The position numbers and the translations under genes were made by a program. Source: Bacillota bacterium (GTDB lineage: Bacteria > Bacillota > Bacilli > Paenibacillales > Paenibacillaceae). From it: a stretch of DNA of 55,028 nucleotides. This document shows positions 26,293 to 34,215 of this stretch, piece by piece. The notes beneath the pieces are model-generated. The model worked only from the letters and a program-made list of their open reading frames with translations. It was not told where the DNA came from and searched no databases. The stretch lies in contig JAEWPC010000002.1 in assembly GCA_023460795.1 (NCBI GenBank), forward strand, positions 1-55,028, read 5' to 3'. The first letter of the stretch is position 1. Every line of letters begins with the position of its first letter.

Positions 26293-27162
26293 ATGAAAAA
26301 AACGATTGGGATGAGTATGGCTTTAGTTGCTGTAGCCCTTATGTTAACGTTATCAGCTTGCGGCAATTCGAATAACGATAACGCCGAGCCGGGCGCGTCG
26401 TCGCCTTCCGCGGAAGCGTCCGTGCCGGCGGTCGAGCCGTCTCCTTCGGCGCAGCCATCGCCCGAAGCGTCCAACGCCGAACCGCGTATCGTAAAGGAGT
26501 ACTTGAACATGACGTTCGACGACGTCGAGGACGGGGCGGACGTTCCGAACGTGGCAGCGGAAGGAGCAGGCTTCAAAGTCGTCAAAGCGGACGGCAACGG
26601 GTGGGCGGTGTCTAAAAACACGCAAGATTGGGCGGCGATGTTCCTGGGCGTCGCGGACGAATCGGGCACGGAGATTTTCTTGGAAAACTTCGCGATCGAA
26701 ACGAAAATGATGCTGCCGGCGGATAACGACGGCCTATCGAACGATGGCGGCATTCCGCTGTTCGTCGCTGCCGAAGGCCGTTACGACGCCGCGATAGGGT
26801 ACGGCGCGGATCTGTCCTTCGTGAACGTGTGGAAAGCGGGCAACACGGACGGCGGTCCGATCATGACGAACAACAAAGCGGAGTTCCCGGAGCGTGGCTG
26901 GGTAAGCGACTTTAAGCTCGATCCCGGCAAAGAATACGTGTACACGATCATCGGTACGCACCGCAAAGACGCGGACGAGAACGAGTTCGTGCATCTGAGA
27001 ATCTACGTCGACAAGCAACTCGTCGCGGATTCGGAAGTGCCTTTCTGGAAGGGCGGCTTCGGCCTTCGCGCATGGCAGTCGGCGATCCGCTACGACTATT
27101 TGAAGATCACGGACGCCCCTTTGACGGCGCCGGATGGAACGAGCATCGAGGTTCAGGAATAG
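26293..27162 (+). CDS. Lipoprotein with concanavalin-like beta-sandwich domain
   Basis: A lipoprotein signal with Cys23 in LSAC is followed by a Ser/Pro/Ala/Glu-rich linker and a ~220-residue domain that reads as beta-strands (YLNMTFDDVEDGADV, FAIETKMMLP, YVYTIIGTHRK, FVHLRIYVDKQLVADSE, FGLRAWQSAIRYDYLKI). The last part resembles LamG/GH32 C-terminal or DUF1080-like sandwiches that bind carbohydrate. It is the last gene of the GH32 operon, so it could capture the polysaccharide at the surface. A near-copy of the LacI operator lies within its signal-peptide codons. No catalytic residues are evident. Confidence 0.72.
   Translation: MKKTIGMSMALVAVALMLTLSACGNSNNDNAEPGASSPSAEASVPAVEPSPSAQPSPEASNAEPRIVKEYLNMTFDDVEDGADVPNVAAEGAGFKVVKADGNGWAVSKNTQDWAAMFLGVADESGTEIFLENFAIETKMMLPADNDGLSNDGGIPLFVAAEGRYDAAIGYGADLSFVNVWKAGNTDGGPIMTNNKAEFPERGWVSDFKLDPGKEYVYTIIGTHRKDADENEFVHLRIYVDKQLVADSEVPFWKGGFGLRAWQSAIRYDYLKITDAPLTAPDGTSIEVQE
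26343..26354. promoter_or_regulatory. Operator-like site inside the lipoprotein gene
   Basis: GTTAACGTTATC differs from the operators at 16706 and 16839 in one base and shares 11 consecutive bases, TAACGTTATCA, with them. It lies in codons 17-21 of the signal peptide, using TTA codons rare in this GC-rich region. It may be chance. Confidence 0.35.
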
Positions 27163-27176
27163 AAGGGATCGATCGG

Positions 27177-27207
27177 GTACTGCCGCGAATGCGGCAGTAC
27201 TTTTTTT
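27177..27207 (+). terminator. Rho-independent terminator of the GH32/ABC operon
   Basis: A perfect 10-base-pair stem (GTACTGCCGC with GCGGCAGTAC), loop GAAT, and seven T residues. It closes an operon of about 10 kb starting at 16993. Confidence 0.95.
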
Positions 27208-27330
27208 AACGGGGACCCCAAAAATGGCTTTAAGCTGTTGGTGTGCGAAGGGTGTCATGGTCTGCGGCTTGTTCCGTATCGCTGTAAAGGAAGATTCTGT
27301 ACGACTTGTTCATGCGGAGAAACAGAGGAA
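27208..27330 (+). pseudogene. Truncated IS91-family transposase (zinc-binding N-terminal fragment)
   Basis: In one frame the translation reads GDPKNGFKLLVCEGC followed by HGLRLVPYRCKGRFCTTC and SCGETEEWAQ. This Cys/His pattern (C-x2-C ... C-x4-C-x2-C) with CKGRFC is the zinc-binding N-terminus of IS91-type transposases. There is no start codon in a suitable context, similarity stops soon after residue WAQ, and no catalytic tyrosine region follows, so it is a decayed remnant. It begins directly after the T tract of the terminator. No terminal repeats were found. An open frame continues to 27513, but its later part looks unrelated. Confidence 0.68.
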
Positions 27331-27519
27331 TGGGCGCAGCTGTACGCGTCAGGAACGCGCCAGCGGGGTATGCTCGTCATGCTTCCATTTAACGATATCC
27401 CCTCCGCTCAGGCGGAAGTAGCTGCGGCGATCCTGAGCGAAGGGGATATCGATATAAGGGGAGGGACGAATAGCGACATATCGACAGTTAATTGGCACAA
27501 TTTTCTCATCTGAAGAAAA

Positions 27520-27652
27520 ATAACAACAGAACGATAGTTATTGGAGCGAGATAGCGGCGGATGGCCGAATTTCGTCCTGAATAACTGCGAACTGTTGTTA
27601 TTTTGGCGTATAACGAGAATTTCAGATAAATAACTGCAAATGGTTGTTATTC
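27520..27652. repeat. Three short AATAAC...GTTATT palindromic repeats
   Basis: Copies lie at about 27520-27542, 27580-27602 and 27629-27651; the last two differ in few bases and are 49 bp apart. Each is about 23 bp with AATAAC and GTTATT arms, and the first is closer to an inverted form. The block is A/T-rich and sits just beyond the 3' end of the minus-strand hybrid kinase. No gene is visible in 27331-27694. Confidence 0.7.
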
Positions 27653-27694
27653 GTAACCCGTCGACCCCGCGAGCCCACCGTAACCCCGCCGGCT

Positions 27695-30600
27695 TCACGC
27701 CTTCTCCAAGAAGCGGCTTTGCGCGCGCCAGTCGAGCGGCAGCTCGATCGAAAGCTCGGTCCCGTGATCGTCTAGCGGCGCGATGGCGAGCGTTCCTCCA
27801 AGGCGAGCGATGTTATCGCGCATCGCGGACAAGCCGAAGCCGAATATTGTCGGTTCGTACTTGCGCCCGTTGTTCGCGAGCCGGAACTCGAGCAGTTGGT
27901 CGCGAACGAACAGCTCGAACCTGAACCTTGTGCTTTGACCGTGGCGGATGCCGTTGGTCAAGCCCTCCATCAGCGCATGGAAGAGCGCTCTCTTCTGCGC
28001 GGAGCTGAGCGGAGGCAGCGACCCGATGCTCTCCGTGATCTCCACTCCCGCGGTGCGTCTCGTCTCCTCGATCAATCCGCGGACGGAGCTTCCCAGATCG
28101 CCTTCCGTGCTTTCGAGCTTCAGCATGCGAACGGTTCCGCGTATATCGTTGAGTCCTTTGCTGACGAGCTCTCTGGCGGTGTCCAGCTTCGGAATCGCCT
28201 GCTCGGTTCGGTCGTGGGCGATGAGCATCTTGGCCGCTTCCATCTGGGCGATCGAGGCGGTGAGCGAATGCCCGACGGTGTTGTGAATGTCGAAAGCGAT
28301 CCGGTTGCGTTCCTCGAGCACCGACGCCTCCGCGAGAGCCTCGGCCGTATCTCTGAGCGACTCTTGCAGCTGGTTGTTCGTTTCCTGCAGCGCTCTCGTC
28401 CGCTGGGCGACCTTGCGCTCCAGATTGCGAGTCAGTTGGGCGACGGTTAAGTGCAGCGCGATGCGGGCGAGCAGCTCTCTTTTCTCCACCGGTTTAATCA
28501 AATAATCGTTTGCGCCGGCGTCGAACCCTTCCACGAGATCGGACACTTGATTTTTCGCGGTGAGCAGGATGATCGGCAATTCGTTCGACTTATACGACTT
28601 GCGGATGTATCTCGTTAAGTCGTAACCGGTCATCCGCGGCATCATGATGTCGGTAAGCACCAGGTCAGGCCGGAGGCCCTGCTCGAAGAGCCGTACGGCT
28701 TCCAACCCGTTGGCGGCCTTCACGATCTTGCAAGGCTCGGTTGCCAGGAAGTTGGATAATACCTGGAGGTTGACCGGATCGTCGTCGACGAGCAGCAGAA
28801 GGGCTTCCAGTTGGTCTTCCTCCTGCGCCTCTTGCGCTTCCGCTACGCCGTCCGCCTGTTCGAGGATCGGCATCGCGCTGGCAGCAGCCGCGGTTTCGTT
28901 CCATGCGACCGTAGGCTGCAACGTCGGCGCATGCTGCTTCCAGTCGCTGTCCGCGCGTTCCGCCGCAGGCTTCTCGTTCTCGTACACGGGCAGCGTGAAG
29001 GTGAACGTGGAGCCCTTGCCGACCGTCGATTGCAAGCCGATCGTGCCGCCGTGGAGATCGAGCAGCTTCCTCGTGATCGACAGCCCGAGGCCGGCGCCTT
29101 CATAGAGCCGTTCGGCGGAGCCTTCGCCTTGCTCGAACGGTTCGAATATCGCGTCGAGCTTGTCGGGCGGTATGCCGATTCCCGTATCTTTGATCGAGAC
29201 GTACAGCAGTTCGTCGTCTTGATGCGCGGACAGCTCGACACTGCCGGACTCGGTGAATTTGAGCGCGTTGCCGACGAGGTTGTACAGAATTTGCATGATG
29301 CGGTTTTCGTCCGCCGCCGCTAGCGGAAGGCGTTCGTCGATCATGTTGACGAGCTCGATCTCTTTCATGATGGCGATCGGTTGGAGCACCTTGACGACGA
29401 AATCGGCGGTCCGCTTCATGTCGACGCCTTGAATGTGCAGCGTCATGCCGGCATGCTTCAGCTTCGAGAAATCGAGGATATCGTTAATGAGACCCGATAA
29501 TCGCTTGCCGCTGGCGACGACCATGGCAAGGTTGCTGCGGGTCAGCTCGTTAAGCGGACCGCCGACTCCGTCGAGGAGCGATTCCGTAATGCCGATGATG
29601 CCGTTGAGCGGCGTTCGAAGCTCATGCGACGTATTGGCGAGAAACTCGTCCTTCAGCTTGTCGATCGTCTCGAGCTGGCGGTTTTTCTCGACGAGCTCCT
29701 GCGCGTATTCGTTCACCTGCCGATGCAGCTCGTTCTCCCGCAGCATGACGATCGTAGCCATACAGCACAAGAAAATGAATATGCCCACGAACAGCGGCAG
29801 TTGATCTTCCCGAACGTAAGGCGACAGCCACGGAGCGTTCGAAGATAGAATGTCGCGCAGCTTCGGGTAGAGCAGAAGCAAGGAAGAGACTAGCGTCGTG
29901 ACGGTGGACGACAAATAGCCGAACACCATGATGAACGTCTCGGTCGTCCTCTTGCCCTTATAAATCCGATGGATGGCGATAAAAGAGAAGATAGCGATGA
30001 GGATGAACATGACCGGAAACACTTTATAGATCAAAATGCGGTACAGCTCGACTTCGATCAGGCTGGCGGCGAAGCATACGAAGGAGAACAGCAGCATGAC
30101 GTACCTGGCTATCTGTCGTCCCCGCACGGCGCGCAAGCCGAACATCTGCTCGAAGAAGCCGTGGAACGCGAATACGCCTAGCGGCAGCATCAACTCGTGC
30201 AAATAGATAGCCATCGGCGCATCGATGAACAAGCCGAGCGCGAACGTCCGGCAGATGCTCCCGTATGCGGCGCAGAAAGCCAGCAACCCGAAATAGAAGT
30301 AAAGCCGGCGTTTGGTATTCAAATAGAAGAGCGCGGCTACGACGAAGATCGAGGAGAAAATGATCGTATACAGAAGCTTGTCGCCGTCGCGATGAAGAAT
30401 GCGCACGATGAAATCGGAGGCGTTGCCCGCGTGCACGATGCCGGGTTGGATGACTCCGTCCTCGGAATAAACGCGGAACAAGAGCGGATCGTTCGGATAG
30501 CCGAACGGCAGGGAGACGAGGTTCCACTCATAATACGGAAGAATATAAGGATTGCGATCGTCGAAATTGTATTCGAACAGCCGTTCTTCGCCCCAATACA

Positions 30601-30937
30601 GCTCGTAAGATTTCAAATCGTGGATGAACAGATGAGGGTCGCGCCATTCCTGCGAATGAATTTGGATTCTGAGCCAATAGATCCCCGGAGAGTCCAGGCG
30701 CTTCTTGGCGCCTTCCGTATCGAACGGTTCCCATTCGGCATCGTCGATGAGCGGTTCCCCGTATACGCCCTTGGGCAGATCGCCTTCATGCAACTGCCAA
30801 TCGGACCTCTCGGTCAAATTCATCAGCCGGGCGTCCGCGTTCTCGTTCAGGAATAGGATCGGGGCGAGCCATCCGAGGAGTACGCAAAGCGTGAGACCGA
30901 GTCCTTTGAGCAATTGCCTGTACGATAATCCGAACAT
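27695..30937 (-). CDS. Hybrid sensor kinase: 7TM-DISM sensor, HisKA kinase, receiver and second HisKA_3-type kinase module
   Basis: A 1080-residue membrane sensor. After a first helix (10-30), residues ~40-180 form an extracytoplasmic beta-rich sensor of the 7TMR-DISM kind, then seven helices span about 185-400. A classical HisKA module follows (His438 in ANTSHELRTP), with HATPase motifs NALKF, DTGIGIP and GAGLGLS. A receiver has the phospho-acceptor Asp763 in LVLTDIMMPRMTG. The C-terminus contains a coiled region and a second kinase of the NarX/DesK type: ERNRIAFDIHNTVGHSLTA (His885) and a second HATPase (GLTNGIRHG, GFGLSAMRDN). The partner NarL-type regulator is encoded directly upstream. 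The second module is the right class to phosphorylate that regulator. The signal is unknown. Confidence 0.9.
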   Translation of the reverse strand: MFGLSYRQLLKGLGLTLCVLLGWLAPILFLNENADARLMNLTERSDWQLHEGDLPKGVYGEPLIDDAEWEPFDTEGAKKRLDSPGIYWLRIQIHSQEWRDPHLFIHDLKSYELYWGEERLFEYNFDDRNPYILPYYEWNLVSLPFGYPNDPLLFRVYSEDGVIQPGIVHAGNASDFIVRILHRDGDKLLYTIIFSSIFVVAALFYLNTKRRLYFYFGLLAFCAAYGSICRTFALGLFIDAPMAIYLHELMLPLGVFAFHGFFEQMFGLRAVRGRQIARYVMLLFSFVCFAASLIEVELYRILIYKVFPVMFILIAIFSFIAIHRIYKGKRTTETFIMVFGYLSSTVTTLVSSLLLLYPKLRDILSSNAPWLSPYVREDQLPLFVGIFIFLCCMATIVMLRENELHRQVNEYAQELVEKNRQLETIDKLKDEFLANTSHELRTPLNGIIGITESLLDGVGGPLNELTRSNLAMVVASGKRLSGLINDILDFSKLKHAGMTLHIQGVDMKRTADFVVKVLQPIAIMKEIELVNMIDERLPLAAADENRIMQILYNLVGNALKFTESGSVELSAHQDDELLYVSIKDTGIGIPPDKLDAIFEPFEQGEGSAERLYEGAGLGLSITRKLLDLHGGTIGLQSTVGKGSTFTFTLPVYENEKPAAERADSDWKQHAPTLQPTVAWNETAAAASAMPILEQADGVAEAQEAQEEDQLEALLLLVDDDPVNLQVLSNFLATEPCKIVKAANGLEAVRLFEQGLRPDLVLTDIMMPRMTGYDLTRYIRKSYKSNELPIILLTAKNQVSDLVEGFDAGANDYLIKPVEKRELLARIALHLTVAQLTRNLERKVAQRTRALQETNNQLQESLRDTAEALAEASVLEERNRIAFDIHNTVGHSLTASIAQMEAAKMLIAHDRTEQAIPKLDTARELVSKGLNDIRGTVRMLKLESTEGDLGSSVRGLIEETRRTAGVEITESIGSLPPLSSAQKRALFHALMEGLTNGIRHGQSTRFRFELFVRDQLLEFRLANNGRKYEPTIFGFGLSAMRDNIARLGGTLAIAPLDDHGTELSIELPLDWRAQSRFLEKA

Positions 30938-30952
30938 GAATGAATCCTCCGA

Positions 30953-31651
30953 TTAGCCGTTTCTGCTTCCGCCGTCCCGCCGCAGCCATTCTCTTAACAA
31001 AGTGACGGCCTTCAGACGGTCGTTGACCCCGATCTTGTTGTAGATGATGCTGATATAGTTGCGCATCGTGCCTTCGCTGATGAACAGCTCGGAGGCGATC
31101 TCCCGATTGCTCTTGCCTTCGGCCATGCGAACGATGATGTCCTTCTCCCGGTCCGTAAAAGCATAAGCGTCCAAATCCGACGCCGTTCTTAGCGGATTCG
31201 AGGCTTGCGGAGTCGTCGGCGTGGTCGATGAGAGAAAGTTCAAGCGCGAGGCAAGCTTGGCGGCGATCGCCGGAGGCATGAGCAGCGATCCCGACATCGT
31301 GTCGCGGATGGCCGCCATGATCGTCTCGCCGGGAAGATCCTTGAGCAGGAAGCCTTTGGCGCCGTATACGAGCGCATCGATAATATAGTTATCCTCGGCG
31401 TAAGTCGTTAAGATCAGCACTTCCGTGTCGGGATACTGCTCCCGAATTCGCTTCGTGGCGACGATTCCGTCCATCTCCGGCATTTGAATATCCATTAGCA
31501 CAAGGTCCGGACGATGGAGAGCGACGAGCTCGACCGCTTTGGCGCCGGTTTCGGCTAAGCCGACGACTTCCATGTCCTCGGTTAGGCTGATCATCGTATG
31601 CAACCCGTCGCGCATGAGCCGCTGGTCGTCGGCAATGACAATTCGGATCAT
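30953..31651 (-). CDS. NarL/FixJ-type response regulator
   Basis: The 232-residue regulator has a receiver domain (acidic pair Asp8-Asp9, phospho-acceptor Asp54 in VLMDIQMPEMDG, Lys in GFLLKDL) and a C-terminal LuxR-type helix-turn-helix (FTDREKDIIVRMAEGKSNREIA, SEGTMRNYISIIYNKIG). I choose ATG 31651 because GAGGTG lies 7 bases upstream; a longer frame to 31732 has no such support. It is immediately upstream of the hybrid kinase on the same strand, with a 15-base gap, so they form one two-component system. Its targets are not evident in this window. Confidence 0.92.
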   Translation of the reverse strand: MIRIVIADDQRLMRDGLHTMISLTEDMEVVGLAETGAKAVELVALHRPDLVLMDIQMPEMDGIVATKRIREQYPDTEVLILTTYAEDNYIIDALVYGAKGFLLKDLPGETIMAAIRDTMSGSLLMPPAIAAKLASRLNFLSSTTPTTPQASNPLRTASDLDAYAFTDREKDIIVRMAEGKSNREIASELFISEGTMRNYISIIYNKIGVNDRLKAVTLLREWLRRDGGSRNG

Positions 31652-31816
31652 GGAAGTCACCTCAATCTGATTGGTATGGTTCGTGCAAGTCATATTATAA
31701 GTGAAATTGTCGGAACTTGAAACGATTTCCATGGATTATTGCGGCAAGGGACTGCATCAAAAATAGTTAAAGACGACTTACTGAAAATCCCTGTTTTTAT
31801 TATCGATGTAGTTGTT

Positions 31817-31940
31817 AGGGGCATGTATCTCCTTCCGGTGGCTGTTGCCATCGTGAATTTCTGAATGGGTAACCTCGTAACGAGGTGAATTCACGATGGC
31901 AAAGGCCAACGCTCCGCTCCTCCAGAAGATACATGCCCCT
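31817..31940. repeat. Nested inverted-repeat element (124 bp, MITE-like or structured RNA)
   Basis: Outer arms AGGGGCATGTATCT (31817-31830) and its complement (31927-31940) are perfect over 14 bp. Inner arms GCCATCGTGAATT (31847-31859) and complement (31888-31900) are perfect over 13 bp, and a 6-bp hairpin ACCTCG-TAA-CGAGGT closes the tip (31872-31886). The element could fold into one long hairpin. It lies in the 650-base spacer between the response regulator and nagA. Nothing in it looks like a coding gene. Confidence 0.75.
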
Positions 31941-31962
31941 CTTTTCTTCATCGAAAAACCAA

Positions 31963-32025
31963 AAAGAAACCGTCCTAAGGTAATGGAGGTACTACCCAAC
32001 CACTTACTTAAGGAACGGTTTCTTT
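31963..32025. repeat. Second long hairpin beside the inverted-repeat element
   Basis: AAAGAAACCGT (31963-31973) and ACGGTTTCTTT (32015-32025) are complementary over 11 bp, and the inner sequences (CCTAAGG... and ...CTTAAGG) extend the pairing imperfectly. It could be the other end of the same mobile remnant or an independent structured element. Confidence 0.55.
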
Positions 32026-32090
32026 GTACACATATAAGTTTTAGAGCTGATGAAAGGCGTCAGCCTCGAGCCATGTTGTCCCAAATACGA

Positions 32091-32290
32091 CCTGCAACGT
32101 CCTCACAGACCGTTAGAGAGTCGTGCGAGCGAGAATTGTTCCTGCAACGTCCTCTCAGACCGTTAGAGAGTCGTGCGAGCGAGAATTGTTCCTGCAACGT
32201 CCCCTCAGACCGTTGGAGAGTCGTGCGAGCGAGAATTGTTCCTGCAACGTCCTCTCAGACCGTTAGAGAGTCGTGCGAGCGAGATTCGTA
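32091..32290. repeat. Array of four 50-bp tandem repeats
   Basis: Units start at 32091, 32141, 32191 and 32241 and are nearly identical; each holds CTCTC and GAGAG arms that can pair. The array ends 13 bases before the nagA stop codon, on its 3' side. CATGTTGTCCCA occurs on both sides (32072 and 32291). The unit is alignable along its full length with the 50-bp unit at 41973-42240. The 50-base period is not a multiple of three, so no frame is preserved and it is non-coding. Confidence 0.92.
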
Positions 32291-32302
32291 CATGTTGTCC
32301 CA

Positions 32303-33475
32303 TCAGATCGGCTTGCCGCCGATCCATACTTGCCGAATATGAAGCGAATCGTCGAGCAGCAGCAGGTCCGCCCGCTTGCCCGGAGCGAGCGCGCCGCGAT
32401 CGCCGTCGATGCCGAGCTGACGGGCCGGGTTCAAGCTCGCCATCTTGCTCGCCCCGACTAGCGGAATACCGATCTCGCGGACGATGTAGCGGAACGCGTC
32501 GATCATCGTGAGCGTGCTTCCCGCGAGGTTGCCGGAAGCTTTCAGCCGGGCGACTCCGCACATCATCTGGACGGGCAAGCCGCCAAGCTCGTAATCGCCG
32601 TCCGGCATGCCGGCGGCAGCCATGGCGTCGGTGACGAGCATGACGTTATCTTCGCCTTTGGCGGCGGTCAGCATCTTAATGCCGGCAGGATGAACGTGAT
32701 GCCCGTCCGCGATCACTTCGGCCATGATGCGCTTGTCCGTGAGCACCGCTCCGACTGTACCGGGCTCGCGGTGGTGGAAGGCGCGCATCGCGTTGAACGA
32801 GTGCACCGCGTGCCGCAAGCCGTGGTCGGCGGCCGCGATGATCCGATCGTAGGTCGCGTCCGTATGGCCGCAGCTCGGAACGATGCCGTGCCGCGCGAGC
32901 AGCTCGATATACTCTAACGCGCCTTCCGTTTCCGGCGCGAGCGTCTGGATCTTGATGACGCCCGGGAAACGCGCCGTCCATGCTTCCAACCACTCCGGTT
33001 GAGGGGGCACGATGTATGCCGGATTCTGCGCGCCTTTCCAGGCTTCGCTGATGAACGGCCCTTCGAAATGAACGCCGAGCACTTGCGAATAAGGCATCGG
33101 TTCCGTCATGAAGTCGTTCACCCGTTCCAATACGGCGGTCAGCTCGTCCCGCGAAGCCGTCAGAGACGTGGCTAATATACTCGTCGTCCCATGCTCCGCG
33201 TGAAAACGGGTAATCGCGAGCAGCCCGTCCCGGTCCGCGTCCATGAAGTCGTGCCCGGCGCCGCCATGAACGTGCACGTCGATGAATCCGGGCACCACGA
33301 TGCCGCCTTGGGCGTCTATGATTTCATACCCGGTCCCCGGAAGAGCATCGTCACTTCCGCCGATCGCCTCGACGATGCCGTCGCTGACAAGAAGCCAGCC
33401 GTTATCGATCACGTGGCGCTCCGTTACGATGCTGGCGCCGACGATGATGAACTTGCCTGTGTCGGGGATTCTCAT
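32303..33475 (-). CDS. nagA: N-acetylglucosamine-6-phosphate deacetylase
   Basis: Removes acetate from GlcNAc-6-phosphate, giving glucosamine-6-phosphate for NagB. The 390-residue amidohydrolase shows the metal site and active-site blocks DVHVHGGAGHD, HFEGPF, SCGHTDAT, HSFNAM and the catalytic Asp in VTDAMAAAG. The start is ATG 33475, which overlaps the nagB stop as ATGA, with CAGGAG upstream; a longer frame to 33565 is not needed. It is the last gene of a three-gene operon rpiR-nagB-nagA. A 50-bp repeat array follows directly. Confidence 0.95.
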   Translation of the reverse strand: MRIPDTGKFIIVGASIVTERHVIDNGWLLVSDGIVEAIGGSDDALPGTGYEIIDAQGGIVVPGFIDVHVHGGAGHDFMDADRDGLLAITRFHAEHGTTSILATSLTASRDELTAVLERVNDFMTEPMPYSQVLGVHFEGPFISEAWKGAQNPAYIVPPQPEWLEAWTARFPGVIKIQTLAPETEGALEYIELLARHGIVPSCGHTDATYDRIIAAADHGLRHAVHSFNAMRAFHHREPGTVGAVLTDKRIMAEVIADGHHVHPAGIKMLTAAKGEDNVMLVTDAMAAAGMPDGDYELGGLPVQMMCGVARLKASGNLAGSTLTMIDAFRYIVREIGIPLVGASKMASLNPARQLGIDGDRGALAPGKRADLLLLDDSLHIRQVWIGGKPI

Positions 33476-34215
33476 GGCCGGTTCTCCTGTTTCAGCTTCG
33501 TTGCCGCCGGCACGTCGAGCAGCACGACCAGATTCGGATGCGTCTGCAGCAGCGAGGCCGGACAATCCGTCGTAATCGGTCCTTGCAGCGCGCGGGCGAC
33601 GATATCGGCTTTGTCCGCGCCTTTGACGACGAGCAATATTTTCTTCGCCTTCAGAATCGTTCCTACGCCCATCGTAAGCGCCTGCTTCGGCACTTCGTCG
33701 ATCGAGTCGAAGAACCTGGCGTTCGCTTCGCGCGTCGCTTCGGCCAACTCGACGACATGCGTGCCGCGAATCAGGGCATGAGCAGGCTCGTTAAAGCCGA
33801 TATGCCCGTTATGGCCGAGTCCGAGCAATTGCAGATCGATCTGTCCCGCCTGTTCGATCAGCGAATCGTACCTCAGGCATTCCGCTTCCGGATCGGGAGC
33901 GTTGCCATCCGGGATATGGCGCTGGGATGCGGGGAGATCGATATGCGAGAACAGATGCTGGTTCATATAGGAATGATAGCTTTCGGGATGATCCGCCGGA
34001 ATGTTCACGTATTCGTCCAGATTGAACGACACGGCGTTCCGGAAGCTGATCATGCCCCGCTTGAATTCCTTGACGACTTCACCGTATATGCCAACCGGAG
34101 TACCTCCCGTTGCCAAGCCCAGCACGGCGCGCGGAGTCGTCTGCACCGTGCCGATGATAATGCCCGCGGCGGCCTCGTTTAATTTGCCGTCGCTGTCGAA
34201 AGTCAGAATGTTCAT
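33472..34215 (-). CDS. nagB: Glucosamine-6-phosphate deaminase
   Basis: Converts glucosamine-6-phosphate to fructose-6-phosphate and ammonia, the entry point of amino sugars into glycolysis. The 247-residue length is that of the short Bacillus-type NagB without the allosteric C-terminal region of the E. coli enzyme. Motifs: LATGGTP (35-40), the catalytic Asp in NLDEY (67), and GHNGHIGFNEP with His138 and Glu143. The ATG overlaps the rpiR stop (ATGA) and has AAAAAGGAG upstream. Overlapping starts on both sides indicate translational coupling through the whole operon. Confidence 0.96.
   Translation of the reverse strand: MNILTFDSDGKLNEAAAGIIIGTVQTTPRAVLGLATGGTPVGIYGEVVKEFKRGMISFRNAVSFNLDEYVNIPADHPESYHSYMNQHLFSHIDLPASQRHIPDGNAPDPEAECLRYDSLIEQAGQIDLQLLGLGHNGHIGFNEPAHALIRGTHVVELAEATREANARFFDSIDEVPKQALTMGVGTILKAKKILLVVKGADKADIVARALQGPITTDCPASLLQTHPNLVVLLDVPAATKLKQENRP

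Noticed and set aside
27238..27513. Complete 91-residue gene containing the Cys-rich segment
   Set aside because: Only the first part matches IS91 transposase and the TTG start is internal to that similarity; better described as a remnant.
27695..29323. Several plus-strand open frames of 110-184 codons opposite the hybrid kinase
   Set aside because: They are Arg/Ala/Ser-rich shadow frames; the minus-strand frame has clear kinase motifs throughout.
31817..31940. Integron attC-like site
   Set aside because: The left end has GTTAGGG resembling a core site, but the right end lacks the complementary YAAC sequence and no integrase gene is nearby.
31896..32342. 148-codon plus-strand frame starting inside the hairpin with a GAGGTG site upstream
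   Set aside because: It runs through the second hairpin and the 50-bp repeats into the antisense of nagA, with a changing frame relative to each repeat unit; no similarity recognised.
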